NCBI RefSeq assembly: GCF_003412465.1
Contig: NZ_QTJV01000001.1
Span: 806,001-870,000, forward strand
Origin: Chitinophaga silvisoli
GTDB taxonomy: Bacteria; Bacteroidota; Bacteroidia; Chitinophagales; Chitinophagaceae
Length of the DNA stretch: 64,000 nucleotides
Reading direction: 5' to 3'
A program made the translations under genes and the position numbers. This document shows positions 55,273 to 62,571 of this stretch, piece by piece; the stretch's first letter is position 1, and each line of letters begins with the position of its first letter. The notes beneath the pieces were generated by a model, which was not told where the DNA came from, ran no database searches, and worked only from the letters and a program-made list of their open reading frames with translations.

Positions 55273-56739
55273 ATGAAATCAGGATATATTTTTCTATTGG
55301 GGCTGCTATTTGCATCCTGCTCCAAACAGCTGGATCAGACACCGGTATCCAATTCAACTACGACGAATTTCTATGCCACCCAGAACGATTTTGTACAGGC
55401 AGTGAATGGGGTTTACTCAGGACTGAAGAACTATCCATCTATGGCCCTGTGGCTGGGTGAAATGCGCAGTGATAATATCAATGCCATCTCCGATGGTAAC
55501 CGTGACTGGCAGGGAATCAATGATATGTCTCCCGATATTACAGCAGTCACATTTATCACAAGCGCATGGCAGAATAATTACAATGGCATCTTCAATGCAA
55601 ACAGTGCCCTGGATGCACTGGCGAACAAAGGGAGTATTGTCACAGATACCACCCTGCGTGCACGACTGACTGCCGAATGTCACTACCTGAGGGCGTTTTA
55701 TTATTTCGAGCTGGTGAAGTTATTCGGGAAAGTGCCTTTGATCACGACCCCGATGACATCTGCAGAAGCAGGCAAGGTAGCGAGAACAGCTGTTTCCCAG
55801 GTATATGATACCATCATCTCCGACCTCACATATGCGGGTGCACACTTACCCACCGCCTATACCGGTTCAAATGTAGGCAGGGCGACTGCTTATGCAGCCA
55901 AAGGCTTGCTGGGACAGGTGTACCTGACACGTTCCGGTCCTGACTACGGCATCAGTGGTCCGGGTTTAAACAGTGGTGAATATGATAAGGCACTGGCTTT
56001 GTTCAATGAAATCATCGCGAGTGGTGCTTATTCATTTTTGAACAGTTACCCCGATATCTTCTCTTATACCAATGAGAATAATGCAGAAGTGATCTTTGAT
56101 GTGCAATACATGAGCAGCAACAATGGAGCAGGTTTCCCGAGTTATCTCGTACCGGTGGCTTACTGGACTGGTTTAGGACTGTCCAATTCCTATGGTAATG
56201 GGTATGGCGCGAGCAACTTTGCGGTGACCAGCAATCTCAAAACTTCTTATGGCAATACTGATACACGCAAAGCATTCAATATTGCTACGACCTATACAGC
56301 AGGTCCTTTTATTAAGAAATATATCAATACGACTTACAAGGGTACCAGTGGTACTGACTGGCCGATTAACTTCATCGTACTGCGATATACTGATGTGCTG
56401 ATGATGAAGGCAGAATGTATCCTGCATGGCGCTTCCGGCTCGCAGGCGGATGTGGATGCCATTGTGAACAAGGTGAGAGAAAGAGCTGGTTTGAGTGATA
56501 TCTCCAATGTAACTATTGAACAATTGATGGAAGAACGCAGGAAGGAGTTCCTGGGCGAAGGCCTGAGATGGAACGACCTGGTACGCGAAGGTATGGCGGT
56601 GACTACAATGAATGCCTGGATTGCTGCGGATGGGGTGACGAATGTGGAAACGGTGGTGCCTGCCTATGTGCTTTACCCGGTACCATCTGCGGAAATCTCT
56701 GCAAGTGGAGGTCTGTATGAGCAGAATACAGGGTATTAA
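55273..56739 (+). CDS. SusD/RagB-family nutrient-binding outer-membrane lipoprotein
   Basis: 488 residues from ATG 55273, chosen because it places a good lipoprotein signal (YIFLLGLLFASC, Cys16) at the start; the in-frame ATG at 55243 overlaps the SusC end and adds hydrophilic residues. SusD traits are CSKQLDQTPVSNSTTTNFY, the helical core NSALDALANKG and LTAECHYLRAFYYFELVKLF, and the late EERRKEFLGEGLRWNDLVREG. It forms the binding lid for the SusC protein 16 nt upstream. Confidence 0.95.
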   Translation: MKSGYIFLLGLLFASCSKQLDQTPVSNSTTTNFYATQNDFVQAVNGVYSGLKNYPSMALWLGEMRSDNINAISDGNRDWQGINDMSPDITAVTFITSAWQNNYNGIFNANSALDALANKGSIVTDTTLRARLTAECHYLRAFYYFELVKLFGKVPLITTPMTSAEAGKVARTAVSQVYDTIISDLTYAGAHLPTAYTGSNVGRATAYAAKGLLGQVYLTRSGPDYGISGPGLNSGEYDKALALFNEIIASGAYSFLNSYPDIFSYTNENNAEVIFDVQYMSSNNGAGFPSYLVPVAYWTGLGLSNSYGNGYGASNFAVTSNLKTSYGNTDTRKAFNIATTYTAGPFIKKYINTTYKGTSGTDWPINFIVLRYTDVLMMKAECILHGASGSQADVDAIVNKVRERAGLSDISNVTIEQLMEERRKEFLGEGLRWNDLVREGMAVTTMNAWIAADGVTNVETVVPAYVLYPVPSAEISASGGLYEQNTGY

Positions 56740-56779
56740 GATCCTGTGCTTCTTTAATATCAAAAGGGTACTAATACAT

Positions 56780-56830
56780 CACCAAAAGGTCACCTCAATA
56801 TCGATTCGATATACAGGTGACCTTTTGGTG
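56780..56830. repeat. 51-nt near-perfect hairpin/cruciform with an extra half-copy
   Basis: A 16-nt arm (56780-56795) is exactly complementary to 56815-56830. Inside it ATATCG (56798-56803) pairs with CGATAT (56807-56812) around an ATT loop, giving 22 paired bases. Part of the right arm, GGTGACCTT, recurs at 56838-56846. No T-tract follows. It lies 41 nt after the SusD stop and may stop transcription or bind a protein. Confidence 0.75.
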
Positions 56831-56969
56831 TACTTATGGTGACCTTATAATGTACTGATTGTATTAATGCCGGACTCTTGAAATTATTACGAGGGGTCCT
56901 TTTACTTTTCCTTGTTATAGAAATGAAAAACCTGCTGGAAGTTTAAAAAGTAGATTTTACTTTTATAGC

Positions 56970-57641
56970 ATGCTAACTGAACAAGCTGCGATCGAACTAC
57001 AGGAAAACCTTCGCGAACAACTGATTCTCAGAGATCAGTTACCAACAGATCTACAACTCATAGCTGGCGTGGATGTAGAATATGATAAAGAATCCGACCT
57101 GATAGCCGGTGCTATTGCTGTACTGGACTTTCACACACTTGAAGTAAAAGCACTTGCTACCCATGTTATGCATGTGACTTTCCCCTACATCCCGGGTTTA
57201 TTTTCTTTCAGGGAAATGCCGGTCTTACTGGAGGCCTGGAAAAAACTGGCGCTACACCCTGATCTTATTGTCTGTGATGGCCATGGATTGGCTCATCCGA
57301 GGCGATTTGGGCTGGCTTGTCACCTCGGAATAGTACTGGACATTCCAACATTAGGATGCGGAAAAACGCGCCTGTTTGGCGATTATGAGCCATTGGCCGA
57401 AGCACGTGGCAGTATCGCTCCCTTACTGGCAGAAGATAATAAGGAGCAGGTGGGCAATGTATTGCGTACACAGGCGGGTATCAACCCCGTATTCGTATCG
57501 CCGGGGCATAAGATCAGTATTGATACAGCTACAGAAATAGTGTTGAAAATGGCGGCTGAATATCGCCTGCCGGAGACGACCCGCAAGGCGGATCATTATG
57601 GGAGGGAAGCCATGATTGCGTATAAGGCGAATGGGCAATAA
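56970..57641 (+). CDS. nfi: Endonuclease V (deoxyinosine 3' endonuclease)
   Basis: A 223-residue DNA-repair enzyme nicking DNA 3' to deaminated bases such as hypoxanthine. Family motifs are IAGVDVEYD (first metal-binding Asp), YIPGLFSFREMPVL (catalytic Glu region), DLIVCDGHGLAHPRRFGLA (second Asp, damage pocket) and GCGKTRLFG. Length is normal for bacterial Nfi. Its stop codon directly abuts the stop of the FecR gene on the other strand, with no base between, so the two transcripts must overlap. It is unrelated in function to its neighbours. Confidence 0.95.
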   Translation: MLTEQAAIELQENLREQLILRDQLPTDLQLIAGVDVEYDKESDLIAGAIAVLDFHTLEVKALATHVMHVTFPYIPGLFSFREMPVLLEAWKKLALHPDLIVCDGHGLAHPRRFGLACHLGIVLDIPTLGCGKTRLFGDYEPLAEARGSIAPLLAEDNKEQVGNVLRTQAGINPVFVSPGHKISIDTATEIVLKMAAEYRLPETTRKADHYGREAMIAYKANGQ

Positions 57642-58523
57642 CTATTCTTCTTCGATATAGATTTCATCCCGGTTGCGATAGGAATATTTCAGGTTGAGGG
57701 TAGAAGTAATTACTTCCAGCATATAGTCAAGCGGTTTGTTTTCAAACACGCTGGAAATTCTCAGGTCTGCCATAGCGGGGTCCTGCAATACGATCTTTTT
57801 ATGATAAGCCATGGAAAGCCTTTCGAGAATGCTGCCCAGTGAGTTGTTGTCAAAAGTAAAGTGGTAGTTTTCCAGTACCAGTGCACCTGCTTTATAATAG
57901 CCCATTTGTCCGGCAGCGACCGTGATGTCTTTACCGGCTTTATCCATCCTCACCTTTCCGCTACTCACCTGAACTATAACCAGTGAATCGCTTTCTTCTA
58001 CGTGAAAGGCGGTGCCCAGGACTGTAATCTGCACAGGGCCTGCCTGCACGATGAATGGTTTTTCAGGATCAGACTTTACATCAAAATCACCATTTCCTTT
58101 CAGTTGGATAGTCCGGTTGGTATAGCTGATGGTGCTGCCTGGTGTTACTTTGGCTACGGAACCATCCGGCAATGTCTGGGTGACCGTTTGCTGGGTGGCA
58201 GCGATGGTCATGGTCACCGGTTTACGTTGTTGCAACCATATCAGGACGACGGCGGTAAGCAGTGCTGCAGCAGCTGCTGCCCAGGGCAGTACACGTATTT
58301 TTTGAGGGCGTTTGGCATTTGTTTGTTGCCATATGGCCTGTAAGTCTGGTTTTATATAGGGATGTGCACTGGTCATCTGCCATGCATCCCAACTGGCGTG
58401 GAAAAGACTGGCATTGTCCGCATGGCTGTTCTTCCAATCATCAATTGCCATTGCTTCCTCCGGGAGGGCCTCTCCGGCGAAGTATTTAGACAGCAGCTCG
58501 TCGGTGATTTGAATATTTGCCAT
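57642..58523 (-). CDS. FecR-family anti-sigma factor
   Basis: A 293-residue regulator. The cytoplasmic N-terminal part (1-75, LLSKYFAGEALPEEAMAID) precedes a membrane segment (about 80-98, VLPWAAAAAALLTAVVLIWL). The FecR domain follows (about 115-220, TLPDGSVAKVTPGSTISY, VLGTAFHVEESDSLVIVQ). A C-terminal DUF4974-type domain (about 225-290, FDNNSLGSILERLSMAYHKK) ends in the acidic IYIEEE. It starts 2 nt downstream of the ECF sigma stop, so the pair is co-translated. There is no SusC or SusD gene downstream on this strand. Confidence 0.92.
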   Translation of the reverse strand: MANIQITDELLSKYFAGEALPEEAMAIDDWKNSHADNASLFHASWDAWQMTSAHPYIKPDLQAIWQQTNAKRPQKIRVLPWAAAAAALLTAVVLIWLQQRKPVTMTIAATQQTVTQTLPDGSVAKVTPGSTISYTNRTIQLKGNGDFDVKSDPEKPFIVQAGPVQITVLGTAFHVEESDSLVIVQVSSGKVRMDKAGKDITVAAGQMGYYKAGALVLENYHFTFDNNSLGSILERLSMAYHKKIVLQDPAMADLRISSVFENKPLDYMLEVITSTLNLKYSYRNRDEIYIEEE

Positions 58524-58525
58524 AA

Positions 58526-59098
58526 TCAGTGAAAGAATTTTTGAATGTCAGACAATAAACGAAATGAGATCAGGAGCCAGAAATACGTTCTGTCTGACAA
58601 CATAGTTCGTAAGGTACGGAGTGCTCTGCCCATGTGTGCTTCAACTGTTTTAACGGAGATGTCAAGTTCTTTTGCAATTTCAGGGTAGGTCTTTTCTTCA
58701 AACCTGCTCTTATAGAATACCTCCCTGCATTTATCCGGCAAGGTATCCATGGCTGATAAAACTTCCTGTTTCAGTGCGCGGACGGAGAGCTGCTCTTCAT
58801 TGTCCAGGGTCGCGTGTTCCTGCCCGCTCGCAAACTGATGATAATGCCGCTGCCGGGTTTGCCGGCTCTTGATCCTGTTCAGACAGTGATTATGTGTGGT
58901 GGTATAGAGATAAGCCCTTACTGACTGTGTGATAGTGAGCGTTTCTTTCTTCTCCCACAGGTGCATAAAGATCTGTTGCACCACATCTTTAGCTTCCTCA
59001 CTATCGTTCAGCAGCGTATAGGCATAGCGATGCAATGCTTCGAAATATTCGAAGAAATATTGCTCTATAGCATTATTATCTGATAGTTTTTCTTTCAC
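58526..59098 (-). CDS. ECF sigma-70 factor paired with FecR
   Basis: A 190-residue ECF factor. Region 2 is YFEALHRYAYTLLNDSEEA, DVVQQIFMHLWEKKE and the helix VRAYLYTTTHNHCLNRIKS. Region 4 is LPDKCREVFYKSRFEEKTY and the helix-turn-helix EIAKELDISVKTVEAHMGRA. It ends in a hydrophobic tail, TYFWLLISFRLLSDIQKFF. It is 2 nt from FecR, but the nearest SusCD pair (52014-56739) lies on the opposite strand beyond endonuclease V and its SusC lacks STN. The target locus is therefore unclear. Confidence 0.93.
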   Translation of the reverse strand: MKEKLSDNNAIEQYFFEYFEALHRYAYTLLNDSEEAKDVVQQIFMHLWEKKETLTITQSVRAYLYTTTHNHCLNRIKSRQTRQRHYHQFASGQEHATLDNEEQLSVRALKQEVLSAMDTLPDKCREVFYKSRFEEKTYPEIAKELDISVKTVEAHMGRALRTLRTMLSDRTYFWLLISFRLLSDIQKFFH

Positions 59099-59225
59099 GA
59101 ATGCCCAAAGGTAGACAACCGGAAATTACAAACACCCTTACAGGGGAAATTATTTTTGATAAATCCTTTCTTCAGGCAGCATGGCTTTGGCGGTTTCCAG
59201 GTCTTTGGCCTGTACGAGTGCATGA

Positions 59226-59624
59226 ATGGCATGGCAACCCTCTTTTGCCCAGTCCCTGGGAAATATTAATCAGCGGGAAGCCGCTATCAGCTTTATGGAA
59301 TATGTGCAGGATGGTAAACCAGACAGGGCAGCTACTTTACCGGATCCGGGCAAAGTGAAGTACGATGATCACCTGAAGTCGGGGATGAAGATAACGGCCG
59401 AAAGCATCAGGGAGGTAGCAGAGATGACGATTCCGGCCATCACAGCCATGAAGACGGATAGTACCGTGTTTTTCAGGTGCAGGTATTATTCGCCAAAGGA
59501 TAAATTCCCCGGCTATTACCAGGTGGATATACAGTTTGACGATGAAAAGTCATTAAAAATCAGCAAACTGATATTTTATGACCGGGCTACCCTGGTGAAA
59601 ATGCAGTCCGGGAAAACTGAATAA
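59226..59624 (+). CDS. Uncharacterised small protein, possibly with a broken signal peptide
   Basis: A 132-residue ORF I do not recognise. The mature-like sequence is plausible as a real protein: a helical part (INQREAAISFMEYVQDG, AESIREVAEMTIPAITAMK), then beta strands (STVFFRCRYYS, GYYQVDIQFDDEKSLKIS, KLIFYDRATLVKMQ). The N-terminus, MAWQPSFAQ, looks like the last part of a signal peptide (SFAQ), but a TGA at 59223-59225 lies just before the ATG. Hydrophobic codons upstream (59180-59224) are in another frame, so a frameshift may have removed the signal. The gene is divergent from the sigma gene and is followed by a hairpin terminator. Confidence 0.5.
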   Translation: MAWQPSFAQSLGNINQREAAISFMEYVQDGKPDRAATLPDPGKVKYDDHLKSGMKITAESIREVAEMTIPAITAMKTDSTVFFRCRYYSPKDKFPGYYQVDIQFDDEKSLKISKLIFYDRATLVKMQSGKTE

Positions 59625-59676
59625 AGAGAAAAGGAGTCTCTTTTTGAACTTAAAATAAAATTGATATAATGCCAGA

Positions 59677-59709
59677 ATGGGAATCACTATAATGATTCCC
59701 ATTTTTTTT
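59677..59709 (+). terminator. Hairpin with T8 tract directly before the acyltransferase gene
   Basis: A perfect 10-bp stem (ATGGGAATCA 59677-59686 with 59693-59702) and 6-nt loop are followed by TTTTTTTT. It lies 52 nt after the small ORF and ends only 14 nt before ATG 59724. Confidence 0.85.
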
Positions 59710-59723
59710 ATATTTTTCATTCA

Positions 59724-60788
59724 ATGAAACAGCGCTTACTTTCCTTAGACTTTTTTCGCGGCGTTACCGTAGCCGGAATGATCCTCGTGAATAATCCTGG
59801 CGACTGGGGCCATATCTACGCCCCCCTGGAGCACTCAAAATGGAATGGCTGCACGCCTACGGACCTGGTATTTCCCTTCTTCCTTTTTATGGTGGGTGTG
59901 GCAGTATCTTTTGCCCTTAGCAGCAGGCGGGAAGACCCAACGCTACATAAATCACTCATCCTCCACATATTTCGCCGTGCGGCCATCATATTTGGCATCG
60001 GCCTGGCTTTTGGACTCATACCTAAGTTTGACTTTGCACACGTTCGTATACCCGGTGTATTGGCCAGGATTGCGGTCGTTTACCTCATCATCTCCCTCCT
60101 GTATCTGAAGACCGGCAGCAAAACCCGCATCTGGATCTGCGCCGGCCTGCTGCTTGTATACTACCTGCTCATGACCCTTGTACCTGTACCAGGAGTGGGC
60201 TATCCCAACCTGGAGCCGGAAACCAACCTGGGTGCATGGCTGGACAGAACCATTCTCACGCCTGATCATCTCTGGAAATCATCCCGGACCTGGGACCCGG
60301 AGGGCATCCTGAGCACCCTGCCGGCGATCGGTACCGGTTTATTAGGAATCATGGTGGGCGATTGGGTAAGGCGGAAAGATACACCTGAAGCAGAAAAAGT
60401 AGCCTGGTTATTTGCAGCTGGATTTATCGCTGTACTGGCAGGATTGATATGGGATGGCTTTTTCCCTATCAACAAACAATTGTGGACCAGTTCCTTTGTC
60501 CTGTTTACGGCTGGCCTGGCCAGCATGGGCCTGGCATTGTGTTACTGGCTGATAGATGTACAGGGCTATAAAAAAGGTACGGCACCCTTTGTGGCCTTCG
60601 GGCGTAACGCGATTACGGCTTATGTATTGTCCGGCCTGGTACCACGTATACACAGTATCCCATCCTCCCTGTTCATGCCTTTGTTGTCACCGCTGAATGC
60701 CTCATTGGCAGCGGCTATCACACTGGTACTACTCATGCTCATACCTGTATGGATTATGTACAAGCGAAATATTATCGTGAAGATTTGA
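59724..60788 (+). CDS. Heparan-alpha-glucosaminide N-acetyltransferase-like membrane protein (DUF5009 type)
   Basis: A 354-residue polytopic membrane protein with about ten hydrophobic segments. The opening RLLSLDFFRGVTVAGMILVNNPG and the following HSKWNGCTPTDLVFPFFLFMVG, each quoted from the family's signature blocks, are typical of the HGSNAT/DUF5009 group. The segment VAFGRNAITAYVLSGL near the C-terminus is also typical. Eukaryotic members transfer acetyl from cytosolic acetyl-CoA to glucosamine on the far side of a membrane; here the acceptor could be an amino sugar or envelope glycan, which is inference. The sigma gene follows 43 nt downstream, so co-transcription is possible. Confidence 0.85.
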   Translation: MKQRLLSLDFFRGVTVAGMILVNNPGDWGHIYAPLEHSKWNGCTPTDLVFPFFLFMVGVAVSFALSSRREDPTLHKSLILHIFRRAAIIFGIGLAFGLIPKFDFAHVRIPGVLARIAVVYLIISLLYLKTGSKTRIWICAGLLLVYYLLMTLVPVPGVGYPNLEPETNLGAWLDRTILTPDHLWKSSRTWDPEGILSTLPAIGTGLLGIMVGDWVRRKDTPEAEKVAWLFAAGFIAVLAGLIWDGFFPINKQLWTSSFVLFTAGLASMGLALCYWLIDVQGYKKGTAPFVAFGRNAITAYVLSGLVPRIHSIPSSLFMPLLSPLNASLAAAITLVLLMLIPVWIMYKRNIIVKI

Positions 60789-60831
60789 CCAGTTTTTTGT
60801 ATTATTAAGCGTCTTCCAAAATCAACTGCCC

Positions 60832-61446
60832 ATGCAATCGGAGAGTCACGTATTATGGTGGAATGCGTTTAAACAGGGCGACTGGGATGCTTTTACCGCT
60901 CTCTATGGAGAGTTTTACGAACTATTGAACAACTATGGCCGAAAGTTCACGCGCGATGAGGACCTCATTCATGACGTAGTGCACGATCTTTTTGTTAGAA
61001 TATGGACCACGCGTCAACGTCTGGGTCAACCTGTATCTGTAAAAAATTATTTGTACAAGGCATTCCGTTCTACCTTATTCCGCAAAATCCAGTCTCTGTC
61101 CAGGTTTGTGGAATTGGATGGAGAAGGGGGCGGCTTTACTGTCAACTTTATTCCTGATGCCTCTTTCAGGCAGGAAGAACAGGAACTGCGAAAGCAGGTA
61201 ATAGAAATGGTGAACACACTACCTGCCAGGCAGCAGGAAATTATCTTCCTGCGTTTTTATGAAGGTATGTCCTACGAAGAGATCTCTGTCATTATGGACA
61301 TCAATATGAGTTCCACGTATAAATTATTATATAAAGCCCTCGATAACCTGCAAAAGGCCTCCAACAAACAAACCTGGCTGCTGATCGGCTGCCTTTTTTT
61401 CCTCCTGAAAAATTTTTCAAAAAAAATTCCGATTCCGGAGGGATAA
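60832..61446 (+). CDS. ECF sigma-70 factor paired with FecR and SusC
   Basis: A 204-residue ECF factor. Region 2 is FTALYGEFYELLNNYGRKF, DLIHDVVHDLFVRIWTTRQ and VKNYLYKAFRSTLFRKIQS. Region 4 is LPARQQEIIFLRFYEGMSY and the helix-turn-helix EISVIMDINMSSTYKLLYKA. A hydrophobic tail, WLLIGCLFFLLKNF, ends the protein. FecR follows 45 nt downstream, then SusC after 51 nt, forming a complete regulatory and uptake order on one strand. Confidence 0.93.
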   Translation: MQSESHVLWWNAFKQGDWDAFTALYGEFYELLNNYGRKFTRDEDLIHDVVHDLFVRIWTTRQRLGQPVSVKNYLYKAFRSTLFRKIQSLSRFVELDGEGGGFTVNFIPDASFRQEEQELRKQVIEMVNTLPARQQEIIFLRFYEGMSYEEISVIMDINMSSTYKLLYKALDNLQKASNKQTWLLIGCLFFLLKNFSKKIPIPEG

Positions 61447-61491
61447 TTTTCACTATGTCATGTATAATACCAATAAACAGGGGATAGCGTG

Positions 61492-62520
61492 ATGAACAAT
61501 GATAAATATTTAAAGTATTCACTACAGGATTTTTTGGACGATGATGCTTTCATTAAGTGGGTGTCAGGTAAGGAGCAAGACCCTGTAGCAGCACAATTCT
61601 GGAGCGAATACCCTGTACTGTATCCTGCAGCAGCTGCCAACTTTGAGTTTGCTGTCACTGTGATCCGTTCCTACCGGTCACAGGAGTTCTGGGACAATAA
61701 AGATAGCAAAGCCCGTGTACTCGAAAGGATCACGGCTACTATAGCAATACAGGATGCACGGCCTGTACGTATGCGTTGGTTGAACAACTGGATGCGTGCA
61801 GCAGCAGTGGCTCTTGTCATCAGCGCCGGAGTTTATATGATTGTGAACCATTACTTCCGGCCACAAATGGAGCAGATAGCAACTGGTTATGGAGAAATGA
61901 GAACAGTGACCTTGCCAGACCACAGCACCGTAACACTCAATGCATCTTCTGCCATCTCATTCAATGAAGAATGGAGCGATAAAAAAGCAAGGGAAGTATG
62001 GATAGAAGGTGAAGCCTATTTCGATGTAAAGCATATCAACCGAACCGGCCCCGGCCAGCAATTTATAGTACATAGCAATGGCATTAGTATAGAAGTACTC
62101 GGTACATCCTTCAATGTAAGAAGCCGTCATGGCCGAACCAAAGTCGGACTGATTACCGGTAAGATTAAAGTAGATTATAATAAGGATCGCTCGCTCGTCA
62201 TGTTGCCCGGTGACTATGTGGAATACGCAAACAACCAACTGTCAGTAACAAGGAAATTAGATAAGCCCGAGAAGATTAAGCGCTGGACCGAGATACAGCT
62301 TACGTTTACAGATGCCACTTTAGGTGAGATCATAGAAACACTGCAGGACAACTATGGCTATACCGTAAAAGTAGCTGATGCCTCACTCCGGAAGTTAATG
62401 ATTGAAGGAGATATTAACGTAACGAATGTCGAAGAACTCTTAACCGTAATTACCACTACGCTAAACGTAAAAATCGATCAACCTTCCAAAAAGGAACTGG
62501 TCATCACATCAGGAAAGTAA
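61492..62520 (+). CDS. FecR-family anti-sigma factor
   Basis: 342 residues from ATG 61492; a GTG immediately before it (61489) is in frame and adds one residue. The cytoplasmic N-terminal part (YSLQDFLDDDAFIKWVSGK) precedes a membrane helix (about 104-120, AAAVALVISAGVYMIV). The FecR domain (about 140-250) has VTLPDHSTVTLNASSAISF, WIEGEAYFDVKH and VLGTSFNVRSRHGR. The DUF4974-type C-terminal domain (about 270-340) has LGEIIETLQDNYGYTV. It would relay a signal from the STN domain of the SusC encoded 51 nt downstream to the sigma factor upstream. Confidence 0.93.
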   Translation: MNNDKYLKYSLQDFLDDDAFIKWVSGKEQDPVAAQFWSEYPVLYPAAAANFEFAVTVIRSYRSQEFWDNKDSKARVLERITATIAIQDARPVRMRWLNNWMRAAAVALVISAGVYMIVNHYFRPQMEQIATGYGEMRTVTLPDHSTVTLNASSAISFNEEWSDKKAREVWIEGEAYFDVKHINRTGPGQQFIVHSNGISIEVLGTSFNVRSRHGRTKVGLITGKIKVDYNKDRSLVMLPGDYVEYANNQLSVTRKLDKPEKIKRWTEIQLTFTDATLGEIIETLQDNYGYTVKVADASLRKLMIEGDINVTNVEELLTVITTTLNVKIDQPSKKELVITSGK

Positions 62521-62571
62521 AGGGAGTACGCGAAGGAAGCGCGTATAAACAGTACACGTAAAAAAAAACTA

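Noticed and set aside
59101..59358. 85-codon plus-strand ORF starting next to the ECF sigma start
   Set aside because: It overlaps the more protein-like ORF at 59226 in another frame, begins inside the probable sigma promoter region and resembles no known protein.
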